A stretch of DNA of 64,000 bases, taken from positions 16,498,671 through 16,562,670 of the forward strand of contig OX243822.1 of the NCBI GenBank assembly GCA_945859605.1, in the 5' to 3' direction. A program made the translations under genes and the position numbers. Origin of the DNA: Lumbricus rubellus (taxonomy: Eukaryota; Annelida; Clitellata; Crassiclitellata; Lumbricidae). The notes beneath the pieces are model-generated. The model ran no database searches. It worked only from the letters and a program-made list of their open reading frames with translations, and had not been told where the DNA came from. The number at the start of each line of letters is the position of its first letter. The first letter of the stretch is position 1. Shown piece after piece: positions 10,673-22,403 of this stretch.

Positions 10673-10680
10673 CTTTAAAA
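10225..10680. repeat. TA and TG dinucleotide arrays
   Basis: (TA)n at 10238-10305 and 10480-10505, then (TG)n at 10506-10535 and 10636-10670, with AT-rich sequence between. Confidence 0.95.
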
Positions 10681-10922
10681 TATATTTTAATATTTATGTG
10701 TGTCTTTACACGTCTTGCATTATTAAATTTCTTCGTGTATCTGCGTATTATATAGTGCTCATCATGACCTATTTTGACCGCGTCTTTTGATGTCTCTGTG
10801 GCCGTTCATCTGTATGCGTAATTGTCTCTCTACATGTCCTCGTAGTACATATGCCTCTGTGTTTTTCATGGTGTGAGTCACTGTGGCTGTATACAAAATG
10901 TGTGTGTTTGTTGTATATCTAT

Positions 10923-11140
10923 ACTAGCTGAATTACCCGGCGTTTCCCGGGAAATTCAGGTTTTTTGTCCTCCGCCACGCCTGACGCCGCTCCCATTCCG
11001 ACCTTCTCACCCCGCCTTCCACCGGGCCCAACTCGGCCCCACCCTGGGGTGCACAGCAATGCACGTGAAACTTATATTTGTCTCCCTAACCCAGCTCCCA
11101 ACCGCCCCTGCGGGCCGCGGCCCTGCGGGGCTGTATATAA
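10923..11140 (+). repeat. Retroposon-like 5' end, ACTAGCTGAATTACCCGGCG type
   Basis: An abrupt GC-rich block starting ACTAGCTGAATTACCCGG in otherwise AT-rich sequence. The start resembles the ACTAGATGTACCCGGCCACG start of the element at 57826. The block ends in TA-rich sequence. I recall similar starts on dispersed elements in many invertebrates but cannot assign a class. Confidence 0.55.
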
Positions 11141-11388
11141 CTATATATATATACACACATAATTTTATTTATTATATATATATATATATATATATAACTG
11201 ATGTAGGGTATACGTGCCGATATCTTATCATTATGATGAAAGGATTTTATGCAATTATAAATAATGGACGCCAGAATATCGGAAAGTGTAGAAAATGTCA
11301 TCAAAGCATCACGCAATAATGTACATTTATAGATCTGTAGAAATCATATAATTATATATATATGTATTCATATAAGACTATTATAAGT

Positions 11389-11389
<1 letters not shown>

Positions 11390-11446
<57 letters not shown>

Positions 11447-11515
11447 TACGACGATTTATATGGCGCAGTAACACAGCCATGCCGTTACAAGGGCGCCTTA
11501 CAAAAAACAGCTACA
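11390..11515 (-). repeat. (ATT)n microsatellite joined to a retroposon tail
   Basis: About 18 AAT units followed by a block (tatatggcgcagtaacacag ... gttacaagggcgcctta). A related block lies at 6522-6565 (tggcgccgtaccacag ... ttacaagggagcctca). In minus orientation this is a short element ending in an ATT tail. Confidence 0.55.
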
Positions 11516-11713
11516 TATTACACATTACATATACATATATACGCATATATACATATATATGCTTATATAATTATATAATCTAATTTTCTATCTTTATTTT
11601 TTATCAAATTGAAAGTCGCGGGCACCAGCTTATTCGCAGGCCAATGCATTTACAGTGGAGGATTATAGACTTGCACCAGTTTTCGTAATTCTCTTTGTCT
11701 TTGTGCCGTATAG

Positions 11714-12084
11714 CAGTGGTTCTCAACCTTTTCAGACTCACGGACCCCCTTTCAATTTTTTGTCCCGGTCACGGACCCCCAATAAAATTTGGCGCCTTTT
11801 TGGCGCATTATCGCGACTGTGCTACTCTATTATCCTAGATTCAGTCTACACTTTAGCGATTAAAACAAACCGACCTATCTAAAACAGATGAATTTGTAAT
11901 TGATCAGCGTGTTATAAGTTTCATGTCGCCTTTGAAAAGAGGAAAATTTGAAAAATTGACAATAATTTATCTGTTTCTATGTTTTTAACTAAGAAATGTA
12001 TAATTTTCATGACTTGCTCGCGGACCCCCAGGCAGATCGCCGCGGACCCCCAGGGGTCCGCGGACCCCCGGTTGAGAACCGCTG
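11714..12084 (+). mobile_element. hAT MITE family G, copy 1
   Basis: 371 bp with termini CAGTGGTTCTCAACCTTTT and ggttgagaaccgctg. A perfect 8-bp duplication, CCGTATAG, lies at 11706-11713 and 12085-12092. Both ends carry repeated cggaccccc phrases. The interior is AT-rich and non-coding. Copy 2 at 22025 is the same length in the opposite orientation and appears nearly identical. CAGnGGTTCTCAACC termini are typical of hAT/Charlie-like elements. Confidence 0.93.
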
Positions 12085-12224
12085 CCGTATAGCACTAACA
12101 CGGCTGCACTGTTTGGCACCTGAACTCGCTTCATTTACTGAAGTCGATCCCTAGATGACCTTCTGACCTCGCAGGAACCAGCTGACCTCGGGCGCATGCA
12201 TCTTCATTTTGGCCCCTCTTATCT

Positions 12225-12750
12225 GGTGCATCTTAACCTCATCCACCTCTCTCTCTCTCTCCTCCATCGCCTCCTGCCTATTTTCTTCCTCCTCCGTCAC
12301 ATGCTGCTCTTCTTCTTCCTCCTCCACATCCTCCTCCTCTTCCTCCTCCTCAACCACCTCTTCTTCCTCTTCCTGTTCTCTCCTCTTGATGCGCCTCCCC
12401 ACCTTCCTCCTCTTTCTGCGCCTCCCCTTCTTCCTCCTCTTGTCCTCTATTTACACCTCTTCTTCTCTCCTCTTCTCCTTCTTTCTCCTCTTCCACCTTT
12501 TCCTAGTCAGCTTCTTCTTCCTCACACTCTCCTCCTCTTCATCTCCTCTACTTCCTCGTCCTCTTCCAATTCCACCTCTTCTTCACATACTCCCTGGTCT
12601 CCTCCTGCTCCTATCCTCTCTTCCTCCACTTTTTCTCATTCTCTTCCTCTTTCTCTTCCTCCTCCTCCTCCTCCTCCTCCTCCTCCTTTTCTTCTTTAAC
12701 CTTTTCCTCTTCCTCCTCCCATCTTCCTCCTACTCCTCTTCCTCCTTATC
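12225..12750. repeat. Polypyrimidine tract (CCT/CTT)n
   Basis: About 500 bp of nearly pure C and T on the + strand. The Ser/Leu-rich and Glu-rich frames are translations of the tract. Such asymmetry can form triplex DNA. Confidence 0.95.
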
Positions 12751-12939
12751 GTGATCCAGATAGCACATTCGCCCGACCAGGCACCCGTTCTTCCCCCCCC
12801 CCCCATCCGATGTTGCATCACTTGAAGAGTCCCGCCTGCGTCTGCAGCAGGACCAACAATGAGATCGGATGAGAAGAGAGACAGACAGTCTGACAGAGAC
12901 GGACAGAGAGACAGAGACATAGACAAACAGACAGAGAGT

Positions 12940-12991
12940 GAGAGAGAAACACACACACACACACACAGACAAACATCCGCAACTGGATGAG

Positions 12992-13078
<87 letters not shown>
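12940..13078. repeat. (AC)n and (AG)n arrays
   Basis: (AC)n at 12950-12966, then about 45 AG units at 12990-13078. Downstream sequence to 13440 shows nothing recognisable. Confidence 0.95.
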
Positions 13079-13079
<1 letters not shown>

Positions 13080-13439
13080 TCAGTGCTCTCCGTTGTTCCG
13101 TGCTTCGCTCGAAAAAGCCAACACCCTCTGATCCAACTGTTATCTTTGAGTTGATGCCTGGTCGCGCCAGACACTGACGTGAACTGCTGATTCCATATGA
13201 ATTAATGTGCCTATAATAGAAGAACGATAACATGATATCAGACGAAATCAGACACTGCAGACGTGAACGGCTGATTTAATACATTTATTGTGCTCAGATT
13301 ATATCATACAATACAATACAAGTAGGCAATTATAACGCGCTTTAACGAAACAAGTCTTTGCGCGAAAGCAAATGAGATTAAATTGGATTACACTTTAAAT
13401 TACACTGTTAATACATCTATTTATTTGTATTCGTTTATT

Positions 13440-13680
13440 TTAATTTATTTTTTAAATATATTTTCCTGAACCAAAGCAGCAAACAAACATGATACAGTTA
13501 TGGCAGTGAACAATAGTTTAACATAATTTTGTTAAGAAGGGGTGACCCAGAAGGAATGGACAACGCCGCTAATAGGGCCACTTACATAACACCTCTTCAA
13601 GACTAGCTATTCAGTAGCGCTCCAGACCTATAACCTCGGCCAAATAGGACAGTTTTAACTCTTATAAGGCTAGATAAGAA
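13440..13680 (-). mobile_element. LINE 3' UTR fragment
   Basis: The segments cagtgaacaatag and aaggggtgacccagaaggaa, followed by cgctaatagggccac, parallel the 3' UTR of the intact LINE at 25850-25950 (cagtgaacagggaatt, aggggagacccggaaggga, cgctaattgggccac). It is a diverged relative of that LINE without its coding region. Both boundaries are approximate. Confidence 0.65.
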
Positions 13681-13914
13681 CACGGTGGAGTGATGCAATG
13701 GGCGAAGTTCCAAAGGAAGCCCATGCATTCCAACTTTTCCAAGTGGCAAGGCCAGATGTAGGAAAATTTCGGCGTTGCCTTGTGGAGGTTCGCGTCTGCA
13801 AACGAGAGATAAGAAGACTTAGTGCAGCCTGAATAGATGGAAGGGAAGCTAAATCGGCGTTGGACATTCAGGCCCGGAACAGAAAAGTTCCGCAGGTATG
13901 ATTGTGTATAAATA

Positions 13915-14135
13915 TAGATTAGACTAGATTAGATTAGATTACAATGTGTCAGATCATATCAGATCGTACCGTTATATCAGATAAGATAGATTAGATTAGG
14001 TTAAACTTGATTAGACTCCATGGCATTTAACCAGATTTAAACTGTGCAAGATTGAAAAGGACTGCGCGCAGTGGATGAGTTTAGATCAAATCATACAGAT
14101 TAGATTAGATTGGATGAGATTAGATTACCTTAGAG
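13915..14135. repeat. GATTA repeats
   Basis: Degenerate gattagatt units at 13918-13945, 13985-14015 and 14095-14135, similar to 8888-9105. Confidence 0.7.
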
Positions 14136-14209
14136 AAGATTTGATTAGGCGCTAATCGCAGACTTAAACGTGAGGTATTCCCAGCACCGCATTAAAGCAT
14201 TGTCTCTGT

Positions 14210-14453
14210 CTCTTACTCTGTCTGTCTGTCTGTCTCTCTGTCTGTCTGTCTGTCTGTCACGCACATCAGCTCAAAAAAGGTGCTACATAATTTGATCAAG
14301 TCCTCACCAGCAGGGGCAACAGCCTACAGGTCATCGGGTCGTTGAGCTGCATGGCTTTCGGAGCCGGAGGGTCAAGCCGGTGGGTGGGGGGAGCGTGACT
14401 TGTCCCGGTCCAAGTAATAATTTAGTAGTTACACACACGGTGACACAGGCATA

Positions 14454-14505
<52 letters not shown>

Positions 14506-14714
14506 CTCGCACACATACACACGCACAAACACACAAGCACACATACACACAGTCACACATACACAAAACCTCGCACACATACACGCAAACGCACGCACAA
14601 ACACACAAGCATAATTACTGCTGACCGGACCGGTTGAAGCTGGGCAACATGGCACGAGACAGACTCAGACAGAGAGTGGCATCGGACTCCTACGGGCATT
14701 GAGCCTAAGAATAT

Positions 14715-14745
<31 letters not shown>

Positions 14746-15560
14746 ATGCCATGATAATGGTATAGTCTACATGTGGCATTATTATAGTACGGTCTTTGTC
14801 ACTGTCTCTGTCTCCTACTCTGTCTCCTACTCTGTATGTCTGTCCGTCTGTCTGTCTACCTGTCTGTCTGTCTACCTGTCTGTCTGGCTGTCTGTCTCTG
14901 CTTTGCCTCTGCCTCTGTTTCGATCATTAACGTTCTCTTTTACTGTAGGCCTAACTGTCTTTGTATGCATGATGTATTAAGACACGTAATATCGCGCTTT
15001 TATAGGTACCTAACAAAAGGCTCTTAATTAAAATGCTTGTACCTGTACTCCTATGTATCTGTCAGTTTGTCTGTCTCTGTCTGTGTATCTTTGGTTTTGT
15101 CTGTTTACCTTTTAGGCTTTTCGCCTGTTTCTTAGTTTTCGACCATTCCTCTCTGCAGTCTCTTTGTTTCTGTTTCTCTCTGTCTCTCTCTTTCTCACTG
15201 TCTCTGTTTCTGTCTGTATCTGTCTGTCTGTCTATCTGTCTGTCTGTCTGTCTCTCTGTGTCTCACTCTGTCTCTCTCTCTGTGTCTCTGTCTATGTCTC
15301 CGTCTTTGTCTGTTTCTGTCACTATCTCTGTCACTGTTTCCATCTCTCTCTCTGTCTCTCTTTCTGTGTCACTGTCTCTGTGTCTCCGTCTGTGTCTCTG
15401 TCTCTATATCTCAGTCCGTCTGTCTGTCTCTTTCTGCCTTTCTCTGTCTGTCTCCTCCTCCTTCTCATCCTAGTCCCCCTCCTTCTAGCCCTCCTCCTCC
15501 TTCTAGTCCTCCTCCTCCTTCTCCTCCTCCTCATTCTCCTAGTCCTCCTCCTTTATTCCT
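14210..15560. repeat. Microsatellite belt: TCTG, AC, GAT, TCTC, CTC
   Basis: (TCTG)n at 14218-14260, (AC)n at 14455-14610, (GAT)n at 14716-14745, mixed TCTG/TCTC from 14805 to 15445, and CTC-rich sequence to 15560. All long frames here (Cys-Val, His-Thr, Ser-Val-Cys-Leu) are artefacts. Confidence 0.93.
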
Positions 15561-16227
15561 GCGTCATTCCGTGATATCTGCTTCCTTCAGCCAGTCATGG
15601 ATGATGCTATACGATGTATGCCGCAGGACCCGGCTGCTGCTGCTGATGCTGCAGCTGCTGTAGCTAAGAGCGGCATCAAGTTTATTTATCCCGTTGATGC
15701 GCGCCCATATAGCCAGCCCATCGTTGTCGTTTTGCAGCAGCCGAGATGCAGAAGATGTTTTAGCAGATCTTCGAGACGCTGCTGCCTTATGCAGATATCA
15801 CATCTTGTGTGCATGACGAAGGAATATTTCTAGAAAGCTATAGCAAAAACTCAGGACTATTAATTATTGTTATTCTCCAACTTCTTCTCGCATGAAGTCG
15901 TTCGCGACACGGCCGTGAAAGGTCGCGCTTCATACAGGGACACAGGTATAATTCGATGCAATTAAGTGCCGGCAATTTTCTTCAACGATTTTCGTAACGA
16001 TCGTGACAGATGGCACCGAGCATAAATTGCTGCATAATTGTTATTAATCTGTCGGATATTAATGTGGCTGATATTTTTGAAACGTTAGTTCGTAGGACGC
16101 CGTAGGTTGACGTCAGTCGCATTAATTGACTTATTTTGCGTTGGAGACAATATGTGTCATTGAAAAGTAGGCCTACAAACGGATTTTAGTAGGCCTATAG
16201 ACGCAGTTATTTCAGTTTAACTAAACA
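15561..16227. other. No gene recognised
   Basis: A 78-codon frame at 15597 contains an alanine run encoded by gctgctgatgctgc repeats and no known domain. The rest is unremarkable. Confidence 0.35.
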
Positions 16228-16320
16228 CTGTGTGGTAACAGTGAACGACAGCGTCGCCCTCCTTTCACCCAGGCTTGGGACTGGCACTGTCAGGGTGCAA
16301 GTAGTGGCGGAAGTGAGCTA
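16228..16320 (+). repeat. Dispersed repeat family E, copy 2
   Basis: Contains gcgtcgccctcctttcac and gggactggcactgtcagggt, then agtggcggaagt. The best-preserved sense copy of the family. Confidence 0.7.
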
Positions 16321-16544
16321 TAGCGTTGGCAATACGAACCATGTCGCTTTGGTGCTGAAACTTAGTCTGGTTGTTAGTACGGATTGTTTGCTGTGTAGAT
16401 TAGCCTTCGTCATCGATTGCAATTTTGTGGATAGGCCTTCGTCATCAAAAGTTCTGCGGTCTGGTAAATGAAATGGTTGATTAAGGGACTGGTCTGTATT
16501 TTAATGGGGTCAGATATTCTCGTCAGATACCGGTACAACACCTT

Positions 16545-16770
16545 TGAAAGGCAAAATCATTGAAAGACTGCTATTGAATGACAAAACCATTGAAATAGGC
16601 CTACAGGCCCTACAATGCTTTTGAAAGACAGTGCTATTGAATGACAAAACCATTGAAATAGGCCTACAATGCTTTTGAAAGACAGTGCTATTGAATGAAA
16701 AACCATTGAAAGACATTGCTTTTGAAAGACGGTGCTATTGAATGAAAAACCATTGAAAGACAACGCTATT
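16545..16770. repeat. Tandem repeat, 46-63-bp units
   Basis: The phrase tgctattgaatga recurs at about 16569, 16632, 16686 and 16732, alternating with accattgaaa and gcttttgaaagac. Unit length varies. Two units contain TAGGCCTA. Confidence 0.8.
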
Positions 16771-17815
16771 GAAAGACAGCCAGACAGACAACAGCGCTCT
16801 GATGCTTCATACGTACACAATGGAATGATTGTTATCGCTTGGAATAATTGATTTCCTGCGCGCATAACGTCTGTTGCATTCACTGAACAGTCGTTAGGAT
16901 TTGTCGCAGAAGACCAGCAATTAATTTTCTGATTTCGAAAGATTCATCCTATAGCCTACATAAATTATACACAAGCGCTGTCTTCAGTGCTTAAAGTGTT
17001 GAAAAGGACAATTGCCTGGACGCCCCTTACTTTTCCAAAAATGTGCCTGGACGCCCCATAGCTTTCCAGTCAGTGCTGCCCAAATAAGTGGCAGGACGGC
17101 GTTCAGATTTTAAAATAGGCGCATGGACGCCGTCCCTGACGGTCCAGTAACACTTTAAGCCCTGGAGAAACCAACGTAGTTCGTCGTCAAAAAATTTAGG
17201 CCTATTCGCTATTGGAACCTAATCTGAAACGCCTTCTCAGCCATGAATGTCACGACACGTCAGTGAGAGGTTTTCTTTCCGTTATTGTCTTATTGACTCT
17301 TATCACAATATGCCACTGGAGACGACGAATCGGAAGGAACATCGGACCAGGGACGGGATGCAGTCTTTCAGGTTGTTCATGGGATCGTCGCTAGATGGAT
17401 ACAGAAGGTAAGCCACGGCTCATTGTTTTGCGGTTACTCCAAGGACCCGTTATACACAGGACTGAAAATTCACCGCGTTGTGTCCCTATATGGACGATAA
17501 TAGAGGGACGGATGATGGAGAGTTTGATGGAAATAGATGGATAAATAGATAGATAATTTGATTTATAAACAGATGGAAGGATGATTGGATGAATGCACGA
17601 ATGGTCTGAATGGATAGGTACAATGTATGAACCTGTAGACACAAGAAGAAGCCTGTGACAGGCATACGGACACGGACAGTGAAACACACGCACATATCCA
17701 GACACGCAAACAAGCATGCATTCATTAAAAACAGCGATGCAAAGACGAATCCAAAAAGTAGGCCAAAGACTGCCTGCCGAACTGACACACTCAAACACAC
17801 ATAGGCCTACACACA
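16771..17815. other. No gene recognised
   Basis: The phrase cctggacgcccc occurs at about 17016 and 17046, with related forms nearby, a short local duplication. A 60-codon frame at 17212 has no known motif. Confidence 0.3.
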
Positions 17816-17819
17816 TGTA

Positions 17820-18530
17820 TATACTATAGAAAGACAGACAGACAGAGAAACAGAGAGAGAGAGACAGACAGATACAGACAGAGACAGATAGAGAGACAGA
17901 CAGAGAGACAGATAGACAGACAGATAGACAGACAGAGACAGACAGACAGACAAAGACAGACAAACGGAGAGTGACGCAGACACAGACAGACAGACAAAGA
18001 CGTAGACAGACACAGACGGGCATGCGAACAGAATAAGAAGCCATGCATATACGTAGACTGCAGACATAAAAGTGACATGAATCCAAGTCGGTTGACAGCC
18101 GTTGGCTGGCCTTCAAGTGGGATTGATCCCACGTCTCAGAAGTGGGCACTTAAGGGAACGGACGGACGGACGTTAAGCCGCTGACCGGTGACTGTAGGCC
18201 TACACTGCACTGCAGATGTAGAATGCGCAAAACGGCGAATCCATTCCTAGACAGAAATGGAGATTTATATACAGCCAGAGGTTGGCAAGCAAGCAGACTG
18301 GTGGACAAACTGAGACAAAGATATCGATGGGAAGAAGAAGACGTCCAGTACCATAGACGTATTCAGAATAACTCAGATAGCGGGCAAGAATGTTAAGCGA
18401 TGTTGGACAGAAAGATTTAAAGACAGACATACAGCCAAACAGACAAACAGACAGACAGAAAAACAGACTGAGTGAATGAGTGAGTGAGTGAATGAATGTC
18501 TGACCGACTGACTGACAGACCGACTATAGG
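17820..18530. repeat. (GACA)n arrays
   Basis: GACA/GATA/GAGA units at 17828-18015 and again at 18425-18525, with about 400 bp of non-repetitive sequence between. Confidence 0.92.
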
Positions 18531-19265
18531 CTATATAATTATTACTATTTTCCCGATTTCCCCACCCCCCAAATGAAACCCCAGAATTTTGTTCTAGCAC
18601 GCTCCTGCTTTATTTAACTTCCTAAATCTTATAAGCTTACGTGAACGAAATAATAAATCGACGCTTTCAAGTTTCAACCCAGGCGAGTACATTACCTACG
18701 TGCATACATGCACATACACAGTTACACATACCCACATTGTCATACATTATTATGCATGCACAATTATTGCATATGCCAGTATATGGACAGTGCTTTTAAA
18801 GCGGTAAGTTTCTGCCAACTTGGACAGCCGCAGCTTATGCAAATGCATTGGCATCTAAGGCGCTCGACAGTGTCGGCAGTTTAGTCTGTCCACTTGCGAG
18901 TGACAGATAACCGTCTCCTTCCGGTACAGCCCTGAGCCCTCATAAATTATTATTATCACAACGTCCACGCAGTAGGGCGCTCGGCCGCGTTCCTAAACAA
19001 GAGATTTTATCCTCTCTGTCAGCGCCGTGGTTTTATGGTGGCAGTGCCTAACGCGAATAAGTATGTTGAACGTGACTGTTTGAATGCTCTCCCGTCCCGC
19101 AAGGCGTCGTAACTCATTTGTTTAGCGCCTGTTTGTTTGGTTCAGTTGTGGAATCAGCTCCACTTGTGCCATCTAGCGAGCTCAGACATATACTGACTGA
19201 ACACTGTTAGTGGGAGGATCAGACGGATAGGGAGAGAAGTGGTCACCTACCCCATATTGATAAGT
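18531..19265. other. No gene recognised
   Basis: Mixed-composition sequence without open frames of note. I see no splice ladder or repeat family member. Confidence 0.3.
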
Positions 19266-19443
19266 GGGGCGCGGTGGTGTGGCGGTGGCGTCGGTGCCTT
19301 TTGGAGCTGGAGGGTTCCAGGTTTGAATTCACCTCAGGCCGCTGCGTTGGAACATTCAGCAAGTCCTTCACTCGCAATTGATCGGGCGTTGTTGTCTGTT
19401 GTCGGGAGCGCCTCTGAGGGGAGAGCTCAATGGGGCGCTATGG

Positions 19444-19445
<2 letters not shown>
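19266..19445 (+). mobile_element. tRNA-headed SINE, copy 1
   Basis: Box A-like ggtggtgtggcggtgg, box B-like GGTTTGAATTC (19320-19330), the body aagtccttcactcgcaatt, and the tail gagcgcctctgaggggagag then ggggcgctatgga. The tail leads into a TA/GA microsatellite. Same family as copies at 38205, 44556 and 46456. Confidence 0.82.
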
Positions 19446-19495
<50 letters not shown>

Positions 19496-19549
19496 AGAGA
19501 GAAAATAGACAGATAGAGAGACAGACAGTCTGCACAGAGAAACAGACAG

Positions 19550-19620
<71 letters not shown>
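19445..19620. repeat. (TA)n and (GA)n arrays between two SINEs
   Basis: (TA)n at 19444-19462, (GA)n at 19463-19491 and 19557-19621. The flanking SINEs point tail-to-tail into it. Confidence 0.95.
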
Positions 19621-19622
<2 letters not shown>

Positions 19623-19760
19623 AATATTATTGCGATTGAAGGACTTGCTCAAGGTTCCTACGAAGTGGCTTGAAGTCGATTCGAACCTGTAACCTTCCGG
19701 CTGCAAGACAACGAACATATAATATTTACATGTATACCCACTACATGTCCCACCGCGCCC
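19620..19760 (-). mobile_element. tRNA-headed SINE, copy 2, partial
   Basis: In minus orientation it reads gcgcggtggga, then ggaaggttacaggttcgaat (box B near 19676-19692), then caagtccttcaatcgcaat. It lacks the 3' GAGCGCC tail and abuts the GA microsatellite directly. Confidence 0.75.
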
Positions 19761-20285
19761 CAAAATCTCATTCCCATCTTTCGTTGGTAAAGTGTTGTAT
19801 AATATATCCGGTTCAACAGTCGTGCTTAGTATCTTTATGAGATCACACTTAGCTGTATACATATATATATATATATATACGATGAATGAATAAGAGAGAT
19901 TGGGAATCGAACTCTGATCGCTCTGGTTCAAGTTCAAACGAGTACAATGGCGTATCGCGTATACGATGCGAGTAACCCATTGGGGGAACACTAGACCTTG
20001 TTAATGAACTTCGGTTCGAAGATCCCATTAACCCTAGAACCACTTTAGGTACCGCGATGTGCCGTACTGAACGTAATTTATTGCCTATGCAGTATATAAT
20101 TTTATACAGGATTGTAAAAGAGGTGAAACAAGGCTAGAGCAAGACTATACGTTGAATAGACAACGTCAATGAGGACTTGCAATCACTTTGAATAACACCG
20201 AAGGGAGCATTGGACTTGAGATATGACCAAGGAGAGCGGAGTTCGTCTGTACGTACCCATCGCTGACAAATGGCTGGCATGCATC
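19761..20285. other. No gene recognised
   Basis: A short (TA)n at 19858-19880. No supported coding sequence. Confidence 0.3.
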
Positions 20286-20289
20286 AGGA

Positions 20290-20485
20290 GCGGATGATGA
20301 TGATGGTGATGGTGAGGATGACGAGGAGAATGAGGGAGAGAGGGAGTGATTAGGAGGAAGAGTATGATGATGATGATGATCATCATCATCATCAACAACA
20401 TCATGACGATGACGGTGATGGTGACGGTGATGGTGACGGGCTGATGGTGGGGGTGGTGGTGGTGATGATGATGATGATGATGATT

Positions 20486-20567
<82 letters not shown>

Positions 20568-20568
20568 C

Positions 20569-20642
<74 letters not shown>

Positions 20643-20705
20643 CGACGACGACGATGATGATGATGATGATGATGATTATGATGATGGCGGTGATGGCGAC
20701 AACGA
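20290..20705. repeat. Long (GAT)n array
   Basis: About 230 bp of nearly pure GAT at 20462-20690, preceded by degenerate GAT/GGT units. Poly-His and poly-Met frames come from it. Confidence 0.97.
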
Positions 20706-21094
20706 CGAGGATGTGCTACAGTTTTTACCCACACATACATGTAGGTCGGTCAATTTTTATATAACTTTTCAGTTAACGCTCTTTGACGATATTCTTGCCA
20801 TTCTCACCGCGGACGAATCGGAAAAGTAGTTCTCTGTTTCTTTGGTTGCACTTCATGTAGATATGCACGTGAAGTGCACGCATTTAGTCGTGCCATTCCG
20901 TTGTGTTTGTTGTTGGGTTGCCATTCGAGACACGCATGCATGGTGGCATTGGTGGCCGATGGTATGTATGAGGGTAAAATCAATGAAGCGTGTCATATAA
21001 ATGCATAATAGAAGTTATCGACCAAAGTCTCTTTGTATGGACGATGCTTATTGCATGCATGCGTGGATCGAATACTCTGCACTTCGTCTGCTCT

Positions 21095-21319
21095 GAGCTT
21101 TCGCTATCTGTCTGTCTGTCTGTCTGTCTTTCTATCTGTCTGTTTGTCTGTCTGTCTGCCTACCTGTCTGTCTGAGTGTTTCCCTCTCTATTTGTCTATC
21201 TATATATCTGTCTCAGTGTCTATCTGTCTGTCTGCTTGTCTGCCTGCCTGTCTGCCTGCCTGCCTGCCTACCTATATCTACCTGCTTATATCTGTCGGTC
21301 TATCTGTCTGTCTGTCTGC

Positions 21320-21356
<37 letters not shown>

Positions 21357-21410
21357 CGTGTACGTTCGTATACGTGTGTGTGTGTGCGTGTGTGTGTGCG
21401 TGTGAGGCGT
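21095..21410. repeat. (TCTG)n and (GT)n arrays
   Basis: TCTG/CCTG units to 21320, then (GT)n with CGTG variants to 21405. Confidence 0.93.
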
Positions 21411-22024
21411 TAGATCCTCAGGAGAAAAGAACAGCCTTTCATTGGCGTATATTTAAACTGTGGCATGTGAGAAGAAGGGACCGTGTTATTCAAGGAGATG
21501 CTCCATTGCCTCCAGCCAGAGATAAGGTGGAAATGGATGCGATATATAATAGTGTGTATGTGCAGACGGGAGAGATATCCTATACTCTTATGGTATATGG
21601 AGGAATGAAGTGCAGAGGAGAGAGTATACCACGGCTTTCGTTACGACATCGCCGACAATGCTATTAGTTAAAGCATAGGACTAAAAGCTATAGGAGTCGA
21701 GGGTGGAGGAACCAATTATATATAGTCGTGATAAGCCATTGGAAGGCGTTGCCATTCCTTAGAAAGTGGGGTGGCTATACAAATTTAATGACTATAGGAG
21801 TCTGGACGGAGTTGACAGGCACACAGCGAGACAGATGATGCTATACTGGGTTATGGAGAAGGGATACCAAAAACTCAAGGAGAAGGCACAACGGAGGATG
21901 GAACATGCCTAGGGGCAGAGAACCTGAAGAAGAAGAAGAGGAAGAAGAAGAAAATGGAGGAGGAGGAGAAGGAGAAGGAGGAGGAGGAGTTTAGGTCACT
22001 ACTGCTCATCCCACCCCTCTAGCC
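21411..22024. other. No gene recognised; GAA-rich end
   Basis: An open frame continues to 21667 with non-repetitive residues (RTAFHWRIFKLWHVRRRDRV and onward) but no domain I know. At 21900-21992 the sequence becomes (GAA)n/(GGA)n. Confidence 0.3.
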
Positions 22025-22395
22025 CAGCGGTTCTCAACCGGGGGTCCGCGGACCCCTGGGGGTCCGCGGCGATCTGCCTGGGGGTCCGCGAGCAAGTCAT
22101 GAAAATTATACATTTCTTAGTTAAAAACATAGAAACAGATAAATTATTGTCAATTTTTCAAATTTTCCTCTTTTCAAAGGCGACATGAAACTTATAACAC
22201 GCTGATCAATTACAAATTCATCTGTTTTAGATAGGTCGGTTTGTTTTAATCGCTAAAGTGTAGACTGAATCTAGGATAATAGAGTAGCACAGTCGCGATA
22301 ATGCGCCAAAAAGGCGCCAAATTTTATTGGGGGTCCGTGACCGGGACAAAAAATTGAAAGGGGGTCCGTGAGTCTGAAAAGGTTGAGAACCACTG
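22025..22395 (-). mobile_element. hAT MITE family G, copy 2
   Basis: 371 bp, opposite in orientation to copy 1. Termini CAGCGGTTCTCAACCGGGGG and ggttgagaaccactg. A perfect 8-bp duplication, CTCTAGCC, lies at 22017-22024 and 22396-22403. No differences from copy 1 were noticed in the interior stretches compared by eye, which points to recent activity. Confidence 0.93.
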
Positions 22396-22403
22396 CTCTA
22401 GCC

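Noticed and set aside
12196..12754. Ser/Leu-rich frames up to 181 codons
   Set aside because: Translation of a polypyrimidine tract; no start context, domain or splice signals.
15597..15833. 78-codon frame starting MDDAIRCMPQD
   Set aside because: The alanine run comes from a GCT-type repeat; the rest has no domain or splice context.
20183..20764. Poly-His 185-codon frame and poly-Met frame
   Set aside because: Both come from the GAT microsatellite.
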